NCBI RefSeq assembly: GCF_016863115.1
Contig: NZ_BOOG01000011.1
Coordinates: 62,001 to 126,000, forward strand
Source: Sphaerimonospora thailandensis
Lineage (GTDB): Bacteria > Actinomycetota > Actinomycetes > Streptosporangiales > Streptosporangiaceae
Direction: 5' to 3'
DNA length: 64,000 bases
Below the pieces are notes generated by a model. The model ran no database searches. It was not told where the DNA came from and saw only the letters and a program-made list of their open reading frames with translations. Shown here in pieces: positions 45,172 to 54,133 of this stretch; positions within the stretch are counted from its first letter, which is position 1; the number at the start of each line of letters is the position of its first letter. The position numbers and the translations under genes are program-made.

Positions 45172-45349
45172 TCCCGGTCAGCTTGCGTCCACCCGAACGC
45201 CACGAGCACGGCTCAAGGCGGACGGCGGCGGTATCACGGAGAGACGAAGGGACGTGCGTGGCTGGTCGTTTCGGCGAGAAAACGATGTAACGGGCAATGG
45301 TGGCGGTGATATGTCTTCCCTGTATCCATGATCCAGAGAGGAGCCCTCG

Positions 45350-46519
45350 GTGGCGGACCGTTCTCCCGAAGACTTTTTGACGTACGGCAGCCGGGTCAGG
45401 GGCTGCGTTCTGGGCGGAGCGATCGGGGACGCCCTCGGCGCGCCGATCGAGTTCTCCTCACTCGGCGGGATCCGTGACAGGTACGGCCCGGCCGGGATCA
45501 CCGGCCTCGTCCCTGACGGAAGCGGCAGGATCGGGCTGATCACCGATGACACGCAGATGACGCTCTTCACCATGGAAGGCCTCCTGCGGGCGGATGTCCG
45601 TTTCGTCCAGCGCGGCGTCTGCCACGTGCCCTCCGTGATCCGTTCCGCGTACCTGCGGTGGCTGGACACCCAGCAGTACGACGCCCCGCCGGCCCGTGAC
45701 GATCGGCACGTCTTCCGTACCGGCGGCCTGCGCGAGCAGCGATGGCTGTACGCCCGCCGGGCGCCGGGGAACGCCTGTCTGTCGGGCCTGCACGCCCAGG
45801 GTGGCCAGGCGACCGGCGAGGCGGGCCGCGCGCCACAACTGGGTGAGCCAGGGCCGGTCAACCCGGGTTCCAAGGGTTGCGGCACGGTGATGCGCTCGGC
45901 GCCGTTCGGGCTGGTCGGAGGCTCCCCCCGTGAGGCTTTCGAGACGGCGGCGGAATGCGCGCAGATCACCCATGGCCACCCCACCGGTTATCTCGCCGCG
46001 GGCGCCCTGGCCGTACTGATCCATTCCCTGGTCCAGGGCGTCTCGATCCGCGGGGCCGTGGCCGACGCCATGGAGATTCTCGGCGACTACCCCGCGCACG
46101 AGGAGACGACTGAGGCGCTGCGCGCCGCGGTCGCCCTGGCCGACGACGGTGATCCCACTCCGGAGAAGGTGGAGACCCTCGGCGGGGCCTGGGTCGCGGA
46201 GGAGGCGCTCGCCATCGCGGTCTACTGCGCTCTCGTGGACCACCCAGGGGCGTCGGTGGACCACCCCGGGCCCGAGTCGTCGCGGCGGGCGCTGCTCCTC
46301 GCGGTCAACCACTCGGGCGACAGCGACTCCACGGGCGCCATCTGCGGCAACATCATCGGCGCGCGGTACGGAGATCTCGCGCTGCCCGGCGAATGGCTGG
46401 TCGAGTTGGAAGGACGTGCCCCCATCACCGGGCTCGCCGACGACTTCGCCGTGCAGATGACCCAGGGACGGGCGGCCTGCCGCTCCGAGGGCCGGCTCGC
46501 CGGATATCCCGGCGACTGA
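45350..46519 (+). CDS. ADP-ribosylglycohydrolase family protein
   Basis: This 389-aa enzyme of the ARH/DraG family removes ADP-ribose from proteins or other targets. The Mg-binding motifs are GGAIGDALGAPIEF, ITDDTQMTLFT and NHSGDSDSTGAICGNIIGA. GTG 45350 has GAGAGGAG at 7 nt. A ~60-residue insert with a Gly/Ala-rich stretch interrupts the family core (about residues 110-165). It lies at the edge of the putative island, so it may or may not be part of it. Confidence 0.9.
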   Translation: MADRSPEDFLTYGSRVRGCVLGGAIGDALGAPIEFSSLGGIRDRYGPAGITGLVPDGSGRIGLITDDTQMTLFTMEGLLRADVRFVQRGVCHVPSVIRSAYLRWLDTQQYDAPPARDDRHVFRTGGLREQRWLYARRAPGNACLSGLHAQGGQATGEAGRAPQLGEPGPVNPGSKGCGTVMRSAPFGLVGGSPREAFETAAECAQITHGHPTGYLAAGALAVLIHSLVQGVSIRGAVADAMEILGDYPAHEETTEALRAAVALADDGDPTPEKVETLGGAWVAEEALAIAVYCALVDHPGASVDHPGPESSRRALLLAVNHSGDSDSTGAICGNIIGARYGDLALPGEWLVELEGRAPITGLADDFAVQMTQGRAACRSEGRLAGYPGD

Positions 46520-46606
46520 GCTCGCGCCGAGGTGGTTGTGAGAGCGCGGATGCCCGGAGGGATGTGCGGTAGATCACCTTTGTCGGGACTTGATCGGAGA
46601 CCCTGT

Positions 46607-46630
46607 TTAGGTAAACCTAACTTAGGTAAG
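46607..46630. promoter_or_regulatory. Iron box (IdeR/DmdR-type operator)
   Basis: Overlapping dyads TTAGGTAAACCTAACTTAG (46607-46625) and TAAACCTAACTTAGGTAAG (46612-46630) resemble the consensus TTAGGTTAGGCTAACCTAA. The site lies 43-66 bp upstream of the siderophore-uptake operon and predicts repression by iron. Confidence 0.8.
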
Positions 46631-46672
46631 GCTTGGCTTTGCTTTTGATCGGTATCTGCGACAGAGGTTCCT

Positions 46673-47656
46673 GTGCACTGCGATTCCCTCCGGCACCGGC
46701 TGCTCGGTGCTCTCGTCATCCCCGCGCTGTTCGTCCTGGCCGCCTGCGGCAGTACGACCGCCCCAGGCTCCGGTGACTCCGCCGCGTCGTCCACGGCAGC
46801 CTCGTCCACCTCGGCCGAGCCGGTGACGATCACCCACGCGCAGGGGACCGCCACGATCCCGTCGACGCCGAGCAAGGTGGTGGTGTTCGACATCGGCGTG
46901 CTGGTCACGCTGGACGAGCTCGACGTCCCCGTCGCCGGGGTTCCGCAGCTCGACACCCTGCCCGACTCCCTGGCGAAGTACCGCTCCGATGACTACGCCA
47001 AGGTGGGGTCGCTCAAGGAGCCGGACTACGAGAAGGTGGCCGCGCTCGGCCCCGACCTGATCATCGTCGCGGGCCGCTCCTCGGCCGCCTATCCTGAGCT
47101 CAACAAGATCGCCCGTACGGTGGACCTGACGGTCGACAACGAGAACTTCCTGTCCAGCTTCCGCCAGCGCACCGAGGCACTCGGAGCGATCTTCGGTAAG
47201 CGGGACCAGGTCAAGCAGCGGCTCGACGCGCTTGAAGCATCGGTGAATGAGGTCGCGGCCAAGGCGCCGGCCAAGGGCACGGGCCTGGTCGTCCTGACCA
47301 CTGGCGGCAAAATGAGCGCCTACGGCCCCGGCTCCCGCTTCGGCATCGTCTACGACCCCCTCGGCGTGCGGCCCGCGGTGGACGACCTCTCAACGGACGC
47401 TCACGGCAACGCCATCTCGGCCGAGCTCCTCGCCAAGGCCGATCCCGATCTCCTCTATGTCGTCGACCGTGACGCGGCCATCGGAGAGAGCGGGAAGGCG
47501 GCCGAGCAGGTTCTGGACAACGAACTGGTCAAGCAGACCAAGGCGGCGAAGAACAACAAGATCTTCTATCTGGACTCCTTCACCTGGTATGTCGCTCCGG
47601 GCGGCCTGAGCTCGGTGGAGGCGATGATCAAGGCGATCGGCGACAGCCTCTCGTGA
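46673..47656 (+). CDS. Iron-siderophore ABC transporter, substrate-binding lipoprotein
   Basis: This 327-aa periplasmic-binding-protein family member has the lipobox VLAACGS (Cys about 24). It is of the FatB/YclQ type (petrobactin/catecholate class): KVVVFDIGVLVTLDELDVPV, VAALGPDLIIVAGRSS and AKADPDLLYVVDRDAAIGES are characteristic. GTG 46673 has AGAGG upstream. It is the first gene of a four-gene uptake operon under the iron box. Confidence 0.93.
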   Translation: MHCDSLRHRLLGALVIPALFVLAACGSTTAPGSGDSAASSTAASSTSAEPVTITHAQGTATIPSTPSKVVVFDIGVLVTLDELDVPVAGVPQLDTLPDSLAKYRSDDYAKVGSLKEPDYEKVAALGPDLIIVAGRSSAAYPELNKIARTVDLTVDNENFLSSFRQRTEALGAIFGKRDQVKQRLDALEASVNEVAAKAPAKGTGLVVLTTGGKMSAYGPGSRFGIVYDPLGVRPAVDDLSTDAHGNAISAELLAKADPDLLYVVDRDAAIGESGKAAEQVLDNELVKQTKAAKNNKIFYLDSFTWYVAPGGLSSVEAMIKAIGDSLS

Positions 47657-48750
47657 GCGATCTCCTCCGGCTGTCACGGGAGGCGGCGGGCTCGCCCACG
47701 GACTCCGAGGGCGAGCCCCCGGCTCGGGACAGGTCTCCGGCTCAGGATGGGTCTCCGGTTCAGGATGGATCCCCAGCTCGGGGACGGGTTCGGCTCTGGC
47801 ATCTCGTGGTCGGCGGGACACTGCTGGTCCTGTCGGCCTTCGGGTCGCTGTTCGTCGGCGTCGCCGACGTCACCCCCTGGGGGCTGCTGCACGCCGACTC
47901 CGCCGAGGTGCTGGTGTTCCTCGAATCCCGGGTGCCCCGGCTGTCGGCGATCCTGCTCGCCGGCACGGGGATGAGCGTGGCCGGCCTGGTGATGATGCAC
48001 ATCACCCGGAACCGTTTCGTCTCGCCCTCCACCGCCGGTACGACGGAGTCGGCGAGTCTGGGCGTGTTGGTGGCCACCATCTTCGCCGGCTCCGAGGCCG
48101 TCTTCGTCAAGATGGGCATCGCCGTGGTCTTCGCGTTGGCCGGGACGTTCCTCTTCCTGGCGTTCCTGCGCCGGCTGACCTTCGGCGACATGCTCCTGGT
48201 CCCCCTCGTGGGCATCATGTTCGGCGCCGTCATCGGTTCCGTCACCACGTTCTTCGCCTACCGGGCCGACCTGCTGCAGACCCTCGCCGCCTGGACCGGC
48301 GGGGACTTCTCGGGGGTGCTGCGCGGCCGCTACGAGCTGCTGTGGCTGGCCGGTGCGGTGACCCTGCTCGGCTACCTCTACGCGGATCGCTTCACCGTGG
48401 CCGGGATGGGCCGGAGCTTCGCGATCAACCTCGGTGTCGCCTACGACCGGGTCATCAACACCGGCCTCGTCCTGGTCGCCGTGATCACCGCCGTGGTCGT
48501 CGTCACCGTCGGGGACATCCCCTTCCTGGGGTTGATCGTGCCCAACCTGGTGACGATCGTGCTCGGCGACAACCTGCGGCGCGTGCTGCCCGTCACCGCC
48601 CTGGCCGGGGCGTTCTTCGTGCTCGTCTGCGATGTGATCGGGCGTCTCATCCGGTTTCCGTACGAGATCCCGGTCGCGACCGTGGTGGGGGTCCTCGGCG
48701 CGGGCGTGTTCCTGGCCCTGGTGCTGAAGAACCGGAACAGGACGGTTTGA
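47653..48750 (+). CDS. Iron-siderophore ABC transporter permease (FatD/YclN type)
   Basis: This FecCD-family permease has 365 aa and about nine TM helices. LLAGTGMSVAGLVMMHITRN and GDIPFLGLIVPNLVTIVLGD are the family motifs. The N-terminal ~45 residues are an extra hydrophilic segment with a SPAQDGSPVQDGSP repeat, absent from standard homologues. GTG 47653 overlaps the lipoprotein stop in a GTGA. Confidence 0.93.
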   Translation: MSDLLRLSREAAGSPTDSEGEPPARDRSPAQDGSPVQDGSPARGRVRLWHLVVGGTLLVLSAFGSLFVGVADVTPWGLLHADSAEVLVFLESRVPRLSAILLAGTGMSVAGLVMMHITRNRFVSPSTAGTTESASLGVLVATIFAGSEAVFVKMGIAVVFALAGTFLFLAFLRRLTFGDMLLVPLVGIMFGAVIGSVTTFFAYRADLLQTLAAWTGGDFSGVLRGRYELLWLAGAVTLLGYLYADRFTVAGMGRSFAINLGVAYDRVINTGLVLVAVITAVVVVTVGDIPFLGLIVPNLVTIVLGDNLRRVLPVTALAGAFFVLVCDVIGRLIRFPYEIPVATVVGVLGAGVFLALVLKNRNRTV

Positions 48751-48751
48751 G

Positions 48752-49795
48752 ATGACGACGACGAAGACGGTTCAGGTGACGGCGAACCCCCGCACTCCGG
48801 TTTCGGCTCCGGCTTCCGCCTCGGGTGAGGCGTTCCGGGCCGTACGGCGCCGCGAGCGCCGTGCTCTCGCGGTGCTGGTCGTGGTGGCGCTCGCCGTCCT
48901 GGTGGGCTTCTGCACCATCGGGTTGGTCGGCAACTGGGAGTACGCCCTCGGCATCCGGCTGCGCAAGGTCGCCACGATGATCGTGGTCGGCTACGCCGTC
49001 GCCTGCTCCAGTGTGATCTTCCAGACGGTCACCGGCAACCGCATCCTGACCCCGGGCATCATGGGGTTCGACGCGATGTTCGTGCTGATCCAGACGCTGA
49101 TCGTGTTCTTCTTCAGCGGGTTGACGCTCACCACCACCGATCCCCGGCTGCTGTTCGCCTGCCAGGTGGTGGTCATGGTGGTGTTCGCTAGCGCCCTGTA
49201 CCGCTGGCTGTTCGGCCGCCGCGGCCGGGACCTCTACGTCCTGGTCCTGGCGGGCGTCATATTCGGCACGCTGTTCTCCTCCCTGTCCTCCCTGGCCTCG
49301 CGGCTGATCAACCCCAACGACTTCGTCGTGCTGCAGGACACCCTGTTCGCGAGCTTCAACCAGGTGCACCCCGGTCTGTTGCTGCTGTCCACCGTCCTGG
49401 TGCTGGTGATGACGGCCTGGGCGGCCCGCCTGTTCGCCCGGCTCGACGTGGTCGCCCTCGGACGCGACCACGCGGTCGGCCTCGGCGTCGACCACTCCGC
49501 CGTGGTGAACCAGGCCCTCGTCATGATCGCCGTCCTGGTGTCGGTGTCCACCGCGCTGGTCGGCCCGATCACGTTCCTGGGGCTGCTCGTGGCCAACCTC
49601 GCCCGGCAGCTCACCGGCGCCTTCCGGCACCGGGTCCTGGTCCCGGCGGCCGGCCTCATCTCGGTGATCGTCCTCGTGGGCGGCCAGCTCATCCTGGAGC
49701 GGGTGTTCTCCCTGAACACCGCGCTCAGCGTGATCGTCAATTTCCTCGGCGGTGTCTACTTCATCGCCCTGCTCGTCCGGGAGTCACGACGGTGA
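48752..49795 (+). CDS. Iron-siderophore ABC transporter permease (FatC/YclO type)
   Basis: This second FecCD-type permease has 347 aa; VVGYAVACSSVIFQTVTGNR and LVGPITFLGLLVANLARQLT are the typical motifs. It starts 1 nt after the first permease stop and forms the heterodimeric channel with it. The N-terminal 30 residues are cytoplasmic and basic. Confidence 0.94.
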   Translation: MTTTKTVQVTANPRTPVSAPASASGEAFRAVRRRERRALAVLVVVALAVLVGFCTIGLVGNWEYALGIRLRKVATMIVVGYAVACSSVIFQTVTGNRILTPGIMGFDAMFVLIQTLIVFFFSGLTLTTTDPRLLFACQVVVMVVFASALYRWLFGRRGRDLYVLVLAGVIFGTLFSSLSSLASRLINPNDFVVLQDTLFASFNQVHPGLLLLSTVLVLVMTAWAARLFARLDVVALGRDHAVGLGVDHSAVVNQALVMIAVLVSVSTALVGPITFLGLLVANLARQLTGAFRHRVLVPAAGLISVIVLVGGQLILERVFSLNTALSVIVNFLGGVYFIALLVRESRR

Positions 49796-50550
49796 TCCAG
49801 CTCAACCACGTCACCAAGCGGTACGGCGACGCCGTCGTCGTCGACGACGTCTGCCTGACGATCCCCAAGGGCGGCGTGACCTCCGTCATCGGGGCGAACG
49901 GCGCGGGGAAGTCGACGCTGCTGTCCATCATCAGCCGGCTGCTGCCGGCTGACAGCGGCTCGGTCACCGTGGACGGCATGGACGTGGCCACCACCCCGAG
50001 CGAGCGGCTGGCCCGCCGGCTGGCCGTACTCCGCCAGGAGAACCACATGAGCGTACGGCTCACCGTGCGCGAACTGGTGGCCTTCGGGCGCTTCCCGCAC
50101 TCGGGGGGCCGGCTGACCTCCCATGACCTGGCCCTGGTGGACGAGGCCATCGGCTACTTCGAGCTGACCGACCTGGCCCACCGCCACCTCGACCAGCTCT
50201 CCGGCGGGCAGCGCCAGCGCGCCCATGTGGCCATGGTGCTCTGCCAGGACACCGACTACGTGCTGCTGGACGAGCCGCTGAACAACCTCGACATGCGGCA
50301 CTCGGTGCAGATGATGCGCCGGCTGCGCCGTATGTCCGACGAGCTCGCCAAGACCGTGGTCCTGGTCGTGCACGACATCAACTTCGCGTCCTGTCACTCC
50401 GACACCGTCATCGCGATGAAGAACGGGAAGGTGATCGCGCAGGGGGACACCGCCACGATGATGTCCCCAGATGTGCTGCGCGAGGTCTACGACCTGGACA
50501 TCGACGTCCACGAAGTGGGCGGTCAACGCATCGGCGTCTACTTCTCCTGA
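49792..50550 (+). CDS. Iron-siderophore ABC transporter ATPase (FatE/YclP type)
   Basis: This 252-aa ATPase has Walker A GANGAGKST, the signature LSGGQRQRAHVAMVL, Walker B DYVLLDEPLNNLD and the switch His in VLVVHDINFA. GTG 49792 overlaps the permease stop. It completes the operon. Confidence 0.96.
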   Translation: MIQLNHVTKRYGDAVVVDDVCLTIPKGGVTSVIGANGAGKSTLLSIISRLLPADSGSVTVDGMDVATTPSERLARRLAVLRQENHMSVRLTVRELVAFGRFPHSGGRLTSHDLALVDEAIGYFELTDLAHRHLDQLSGGQRQRAHVAMVLCQDTDYVLLDEPLNNLDMRHSVQMMRRLRRMSDELAKTVVLVVHDINFASCHSDTVIAMKNGKVIAQGDTATMMSPDVLREVYDLDIDVHEVGGQRIGVYFS

Positions 50551-50727
50551 TGACGTTTCTGCGCGGCTTCGCCGGTCCCCGGTCAGAGCGCCCGGTCAGA
50601 GGTCCCGATCCGTGGCGTGTCACGCTTCGGGATCAAGATGATTCAGATCATATAAAGCAATCTTGCTCGGCTTGTGGATATCTGTCGAGATTTGCGGTTG
50701 ATGCCACCGTTTATCCGGAGGTTCCGC

Positions 50728-52659
50728 TTGCCACACTTACGAGCAGCTCTCATGGGCTTAGCACTGGTCATGGTGGGTGCCACCCCCGCTCACGCCATCC
50801 CCGCTCACGCGACCGCCGAACCGGGCATCGCCATCGACCGGGGGAGGACTCAACCGGTCTTCTCCTACGCCGATGCCATCCGCGAGCATGTCTACGTCGA
50901 GTCGAGCGTCGACAGCGACGCCGACGGGAGGCTCGACCGCGTACGCGTCGACATCATCAGGCCGAGGGAGTCGGGTCCCGGGCTCAAGGTGCCCGTGATC
51001 ATCGATGAGAGCCCCTACTACGACAACTCTGGACGTGGCAACGAGGCCGAACGCAAGGTCTACGACGCCGACGGCAATCTAGCGAAATTTCCCCTGTTCT
51101 ACGACAACTACTTCGTGCCGCGTGGCTACGCCGTCCTGAACGTCGACATGGCCGGCACCACCAGGTCCGATGGCTGCCCCGATGTCGGCGGCCGGGGTGA
51201 CGTGCTGGGCGGCAAGGCCGTCATCGACTGGCTGAACGGCCGCGCGACCGCGTACCGCGCCGACGGCACGACCGTGACCGCCGACTGGACCACCGGCAGG
51301 GCCGCCATGATCGGCAAATCCTATGACGGCACCCTGGCCAACGCGGTGGCGGCCACCGGCGTCGAGGGGCTGGAGACGATCGTCCCCATCTCCGCGATCA
51401 GTTCCTGGTACAAGTACCAGCGCTCCAACGGAGTGATCTACAACCGCGACTACATGTCCTGGCTGGCGCGCTACATCGACACCGACCCGGCCGCCAAGTG
51501 CGCGGCCGTACGGGCCCGCATGGACGCCGAGGACGGAGACGACACCGGCGACTACAACCCCTTCTGGGCCGAACGCGACTACATCGCCGGCTCGCTGGGC
51601 GACGTGTCCAGGGTGCGCGCCAGCGTCTTCGTGGTGCACACGGTCAACGACCTCAACGTCAAGCCCGACAACTTCTCCAAATGGTGGCAGGCCCTCGCCG
51701 AGCGGAACGTGCCCCGCAAGATCTGGGTGGGGCAGTACCAGCATGTCGACCCCTTCGACTTCGAGGGGCGCCGGGACATCTGGGTCGACACGCTGCACCG
51801 CTGGTTCGACCACTGGCTGCTCGGTGTGGAGAACGGCATCATGCGGGAGCCGCGGGCCGACGTGCAGATCGGCCCGGATCGGTGGATCACCCAGCGAGAC
51901 TGGCCCGCGCCGTTCACCATGAAGGTCCCCTTCCGGCCGGCGGCCGACGGCTCGCTCGGTCTCCTCCCGGCCAGGAAGGGGCAGACGGCCACGTTCACCG
52001 ATATCCGGCAGTCCGAGGATGCGATGATCGCCGACGTCGGTACGGCCAAGCCGGGGCGGATCGCGTTCACCACCGGAGCCCTGCCGCTGGACCTGCGCCT
52101 GTCCGGCTCGCCGGTCATCGACCTCCGCGTGGCTCTCGACAGGCCGACGGCCAACCTGACCGCCCTGCTCGTCGATTTCGGAGAGGACGCCCGGGTCGAC
52201 TGGCGGCGCGGACAGGGCATCACCACCGTCGCCGAGGAGGACTGCCACGGTGAGAGCACCGCCGCCGACGACGCCTGCTACAAGAAGGTGGTCACCAACC
52301 TGGCCACCCGGCCCCTCGAGATCGTCGGCCGGGGCTGGATCGACGTGCAGAACCGCGACTCGCTCAGCGAGCCATCGCCGCTGCCGGCTGGGACGTACGG
52401 CAAGGTCACGTGGGAGGCACTGCCGCAGGACTACGTCTTCAAGAAGGGCCACCGGCTGGCCCTCGTGATCGCCGGCACCGACTCGACCTACGGCGACGAG
52501 GCGGCCACGGGCGCGAACGTCACCGTCGACCTCGCCAAGAGCAGGGTGCTGCTGCCGCTGGTGCTCGCCACGCAGCTCGGTTACCTGCCGAAGGACAAGG
52601 CCAGGTGGCACGGCCCCCGGCGGCTCGATCTGCCGGTGCCGGACAACCGTTTGTTCTGA
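50728..52659 (+). CDS. Secreted X-Pro dipeptidyl-peptidase (CocE/NonD-type S15 hydrolase)
   Basis: This 643-aa serine hydrolase has the nucleophile in MIGKSYDGTLAN (Ser198), a jelly-roll C-terminal domain, Asp in VVHTVNDLNVKPDNF and His in GQYQHVDPFDFEG. VDSDADGRLDRVRVDIIRP and VPVIIDESPYYDNSGRG are S15 motifs. TTG 50728 is chosen because CCGGAGG (50715-50721) lies 6 nt upstream and the product starts directly with a Sec-type signal peptide (HLRAALMGLALVMVGATPAHA region). ATG 50701 is an alternative. It releases X-Pro dipeptides outside the cell. Confidence 0.9.
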   Translation: MPHLRAALMGLALVMVGATPAHAIPAHATAEPGIAIDRGRTQPVFSYADAIREHVYVESSVDSDADGRLDRVRVDIIRPRESGPGLKVPVIIDESPYYDNSGRGNEAERKVYDADGNLAKFPLFYDNYFVPRGYAVLNVDMAGTTRSDGCPDVGGRGDVLGGKAVIDWLNGRATAYRADGTTVTADWTTGRAAMIGKSYDGTLANAVAATGVEGLETIVPISAISSWYKYQRSNGVIYNRDYMSWLARYIDTDPAAKCAAVRARMDAEDGDDTGDYNPFWAERDYIAGSLGDVSRVRASVFVVHTVNDLNVKPDNFSKWWQALAERNVPRKIWVGQYQHVDPFDFEGRRDIWVDTLHRWFDHWLLGVENGIMREPRADVQIGPDRWITQRDWPAPFTMKVPFRPAADGSLGLLPARKGQTATFTDIRQSEDAMIADVGTAKPGRIAFTTGALPLDLRLSGSPVIDLRVALDRPTANLTALLVDFGEDARVDWRRGQGITTVAEEDCHGESTAADDACYKKVVTNLATRPLEIVGRGWIDVQNRDSLSEPSPLPAGTYGKVTWEALPQDYVFKKGHRLALVIAGTDSTYGDEAATGANVTVDLAKSRVLLPLVLATQLGYLPKDKARWHGPRRLDLPVPDNRLF

Positions 52660-52720
52660 TCCCCGCACTGAGGAGCGGCACGCGCCCGGCACCGCGCCGG
52701 GCGCGCGGCCGCCGAGGTGA

Positions 52721-54133
52721 TCATGTTGACCGCCGTGCCGTACTGACCGACGGCGCGTCCGATGCCAGGTCGGCGAGGAGGGGCGGGATGAGGCGTTCCT
52801 CCATGACCGTCTGACCGCGGGAAGTCATCAGGGCGGCCAGCGCCTCGTCCCAGGGGCTGTCAGCGGGTGGGCCTGCCAGCGGGGTGGACTCGCCCTCCGC
52901 CAGGCTCGCCGCGTAGTCGGCCGCGCTCATCCGCCAGGGCTCCGCGCCGTACCGGGCGATGGCCCGACCGACGATGCGCAACCCCGTCCAGTCGAAGTCG
53001 GCGCGCCATCGCAGGCGCACGCCCCCGGCCACGGCCGCGTCGAGCAGACGGTGGCATGCCGCCGACGGGATGCCCTCGGTGCAGACCAGCGCGGCGCAGC
53101 CGGCCCCGAGCTCGGCCGAGGCGGCACGCAGGACCGCGGGGTTCTCGCATACGAAGATCTCCTCGGCTGCGCAGATCACGGGCGAGACGGCCTGCTGGTG
53201 AAGCGTGAGCCGGTACGGAATGCCATGACGAGCTGCCTCGTCGAGCCAGCCGGAGACGACGCCCTCAGACCGGGTCCGGATGTTCAGCACCAGGACCTGG
53301 CTGGCCAGATCATCGACGATCGCCCCGGCGGACTCCCACAGCTCCCGCTGCCCCGCCCGGTTTCCCGGCACGGTGGGCAGCCCGGTGCGCAGCGCCAGCG
53401 CTCGCAGGACGAGTAGCGCCAGCGGAGATCCGGGCATCAGCGCCTTGGTGTCACCGGTGGCCCGCTCGGCCAGCATCGGCAGAGGAACGGACTGTCCGGG
53501 GAGTCCGGTGGAGACGGCGGGCAGGCCGGGGACGGGAATCTCGGGGAGGCCGAGCGTGGGGAGGTGAGCGAGCACGGCGATCGCGCATCCGAGCAGATGC
53601 CCGTCGCCGCGCCGGATCAGCCGGGTCAGCGTGCCGTCCGAGGCCAGGCCGTCCAGCCATGCGGTGAACCACGGCTCGGCCGCATGCCGGCTGGTTCCGG
53701 CCGTGCCCAGCAGACGTTCCCGTTCCAGATCGAGAGCCGCACGTTCGGCGGCGCGGTCCCGGATCGGGCCGCCCAGCCTGGTCAGCATCTCCCGCAGGCC
53801 GATGCCGTACCGCGTGGTCAAAGCGGCGTCGAGCTCGGCCAGCGACACGGTGAGCCGCCGCACCGACTCCGGACGATATCTGCCGGTGAGACCGATGACG
53901 ACGCGGCGTTCGGATTCGGACGGGTCCTTCAGCCCGATGGAGCCGCCATCGTCGCTGTGACCGTTGACGCTGCGGCCGTCGCCGCCGCCGTCGCGTTCCA
54001 GCTTGCGCCGAGCGGCGGCGAGCAATCGGGTCCAGCCCTCGCCGCGCAGCTCGTCCATGGGCAGCTCGTCCATGGGCAGCTCGTCCATGGGCAGTTCGTC
54101 CATGGGCAGCTCGTCCATGGGCAGCTCAGCCAT
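52721..54133 (-). CDS. jetD: Wadjet type II JetD (TIGR02679/DUF2399, Toprim nuclease subunit)
   Basis: This 470-aa protein provides the plasmid-cleaving Toprim nuclease of the Wadjet system. The Toprim acidic motifs are CTEGIPSAACHRLLD and RADFDWTGLRIVGRAI, the DxD strand. The N-terminal TIGR02679 part starts at EGWTRLLAAARRKLE. The first ~28 residues are a LPMDE repeat that reiterates the start codon; several in-frame ATGs could be used. The start overlaps the jetC stop by 8 nt. It is the last gene of the operon. Confidence 0.9.
   Translation of the reverse strand: MAELPMDELPMDELPMDELPMDELPMDELRGEGWTRLLAAARRKLERDGGGDGRSVNGHSDDGGSIGLKDPSESERRVVIGLTGRYRPESVRRLTVSLAELDAALTTRYGIGLREMLTRLGGPIRDRAAERAALDLERERLLGTAGTSRHAAEPWFTAWLDGLASDGTLTRLIRRGDGHLLGCAIAVLAHLPTLGLPEIPVPGLPAVSTGLPGQSVPLPMLAERATGDTKALMPGSPLALLVLRALALRTGLPTVPGNRAGQRELWESAGAIVDDLASQVLVLNIRTRSEGVVSGWLDEAARHGIPYRLTLHQQAVSPVICAAEEIFVCENPAVLRAASAELGAGCAALVCTEGIPSAACHRLLDAAVAGGVRLRWRADFDWTGLRIVGRAIARYGAEPWRMSAADYAASLAEGESTPLAGPPADSPWDEALAALMTSRGQTVMEERLIPPLLADLASDAPSVSTARRST
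54046..54120. repeat. Five tandem 15-bp units over the jetD start
   Basis: GCAGCTCGTCCATGG occurs five times in a row (one copy with a single change), with a partial sixth unit. On the coding strand each unit contains ATG and encodes MDELP, so there are up to six alternative start codons. Confidence 0.93.
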
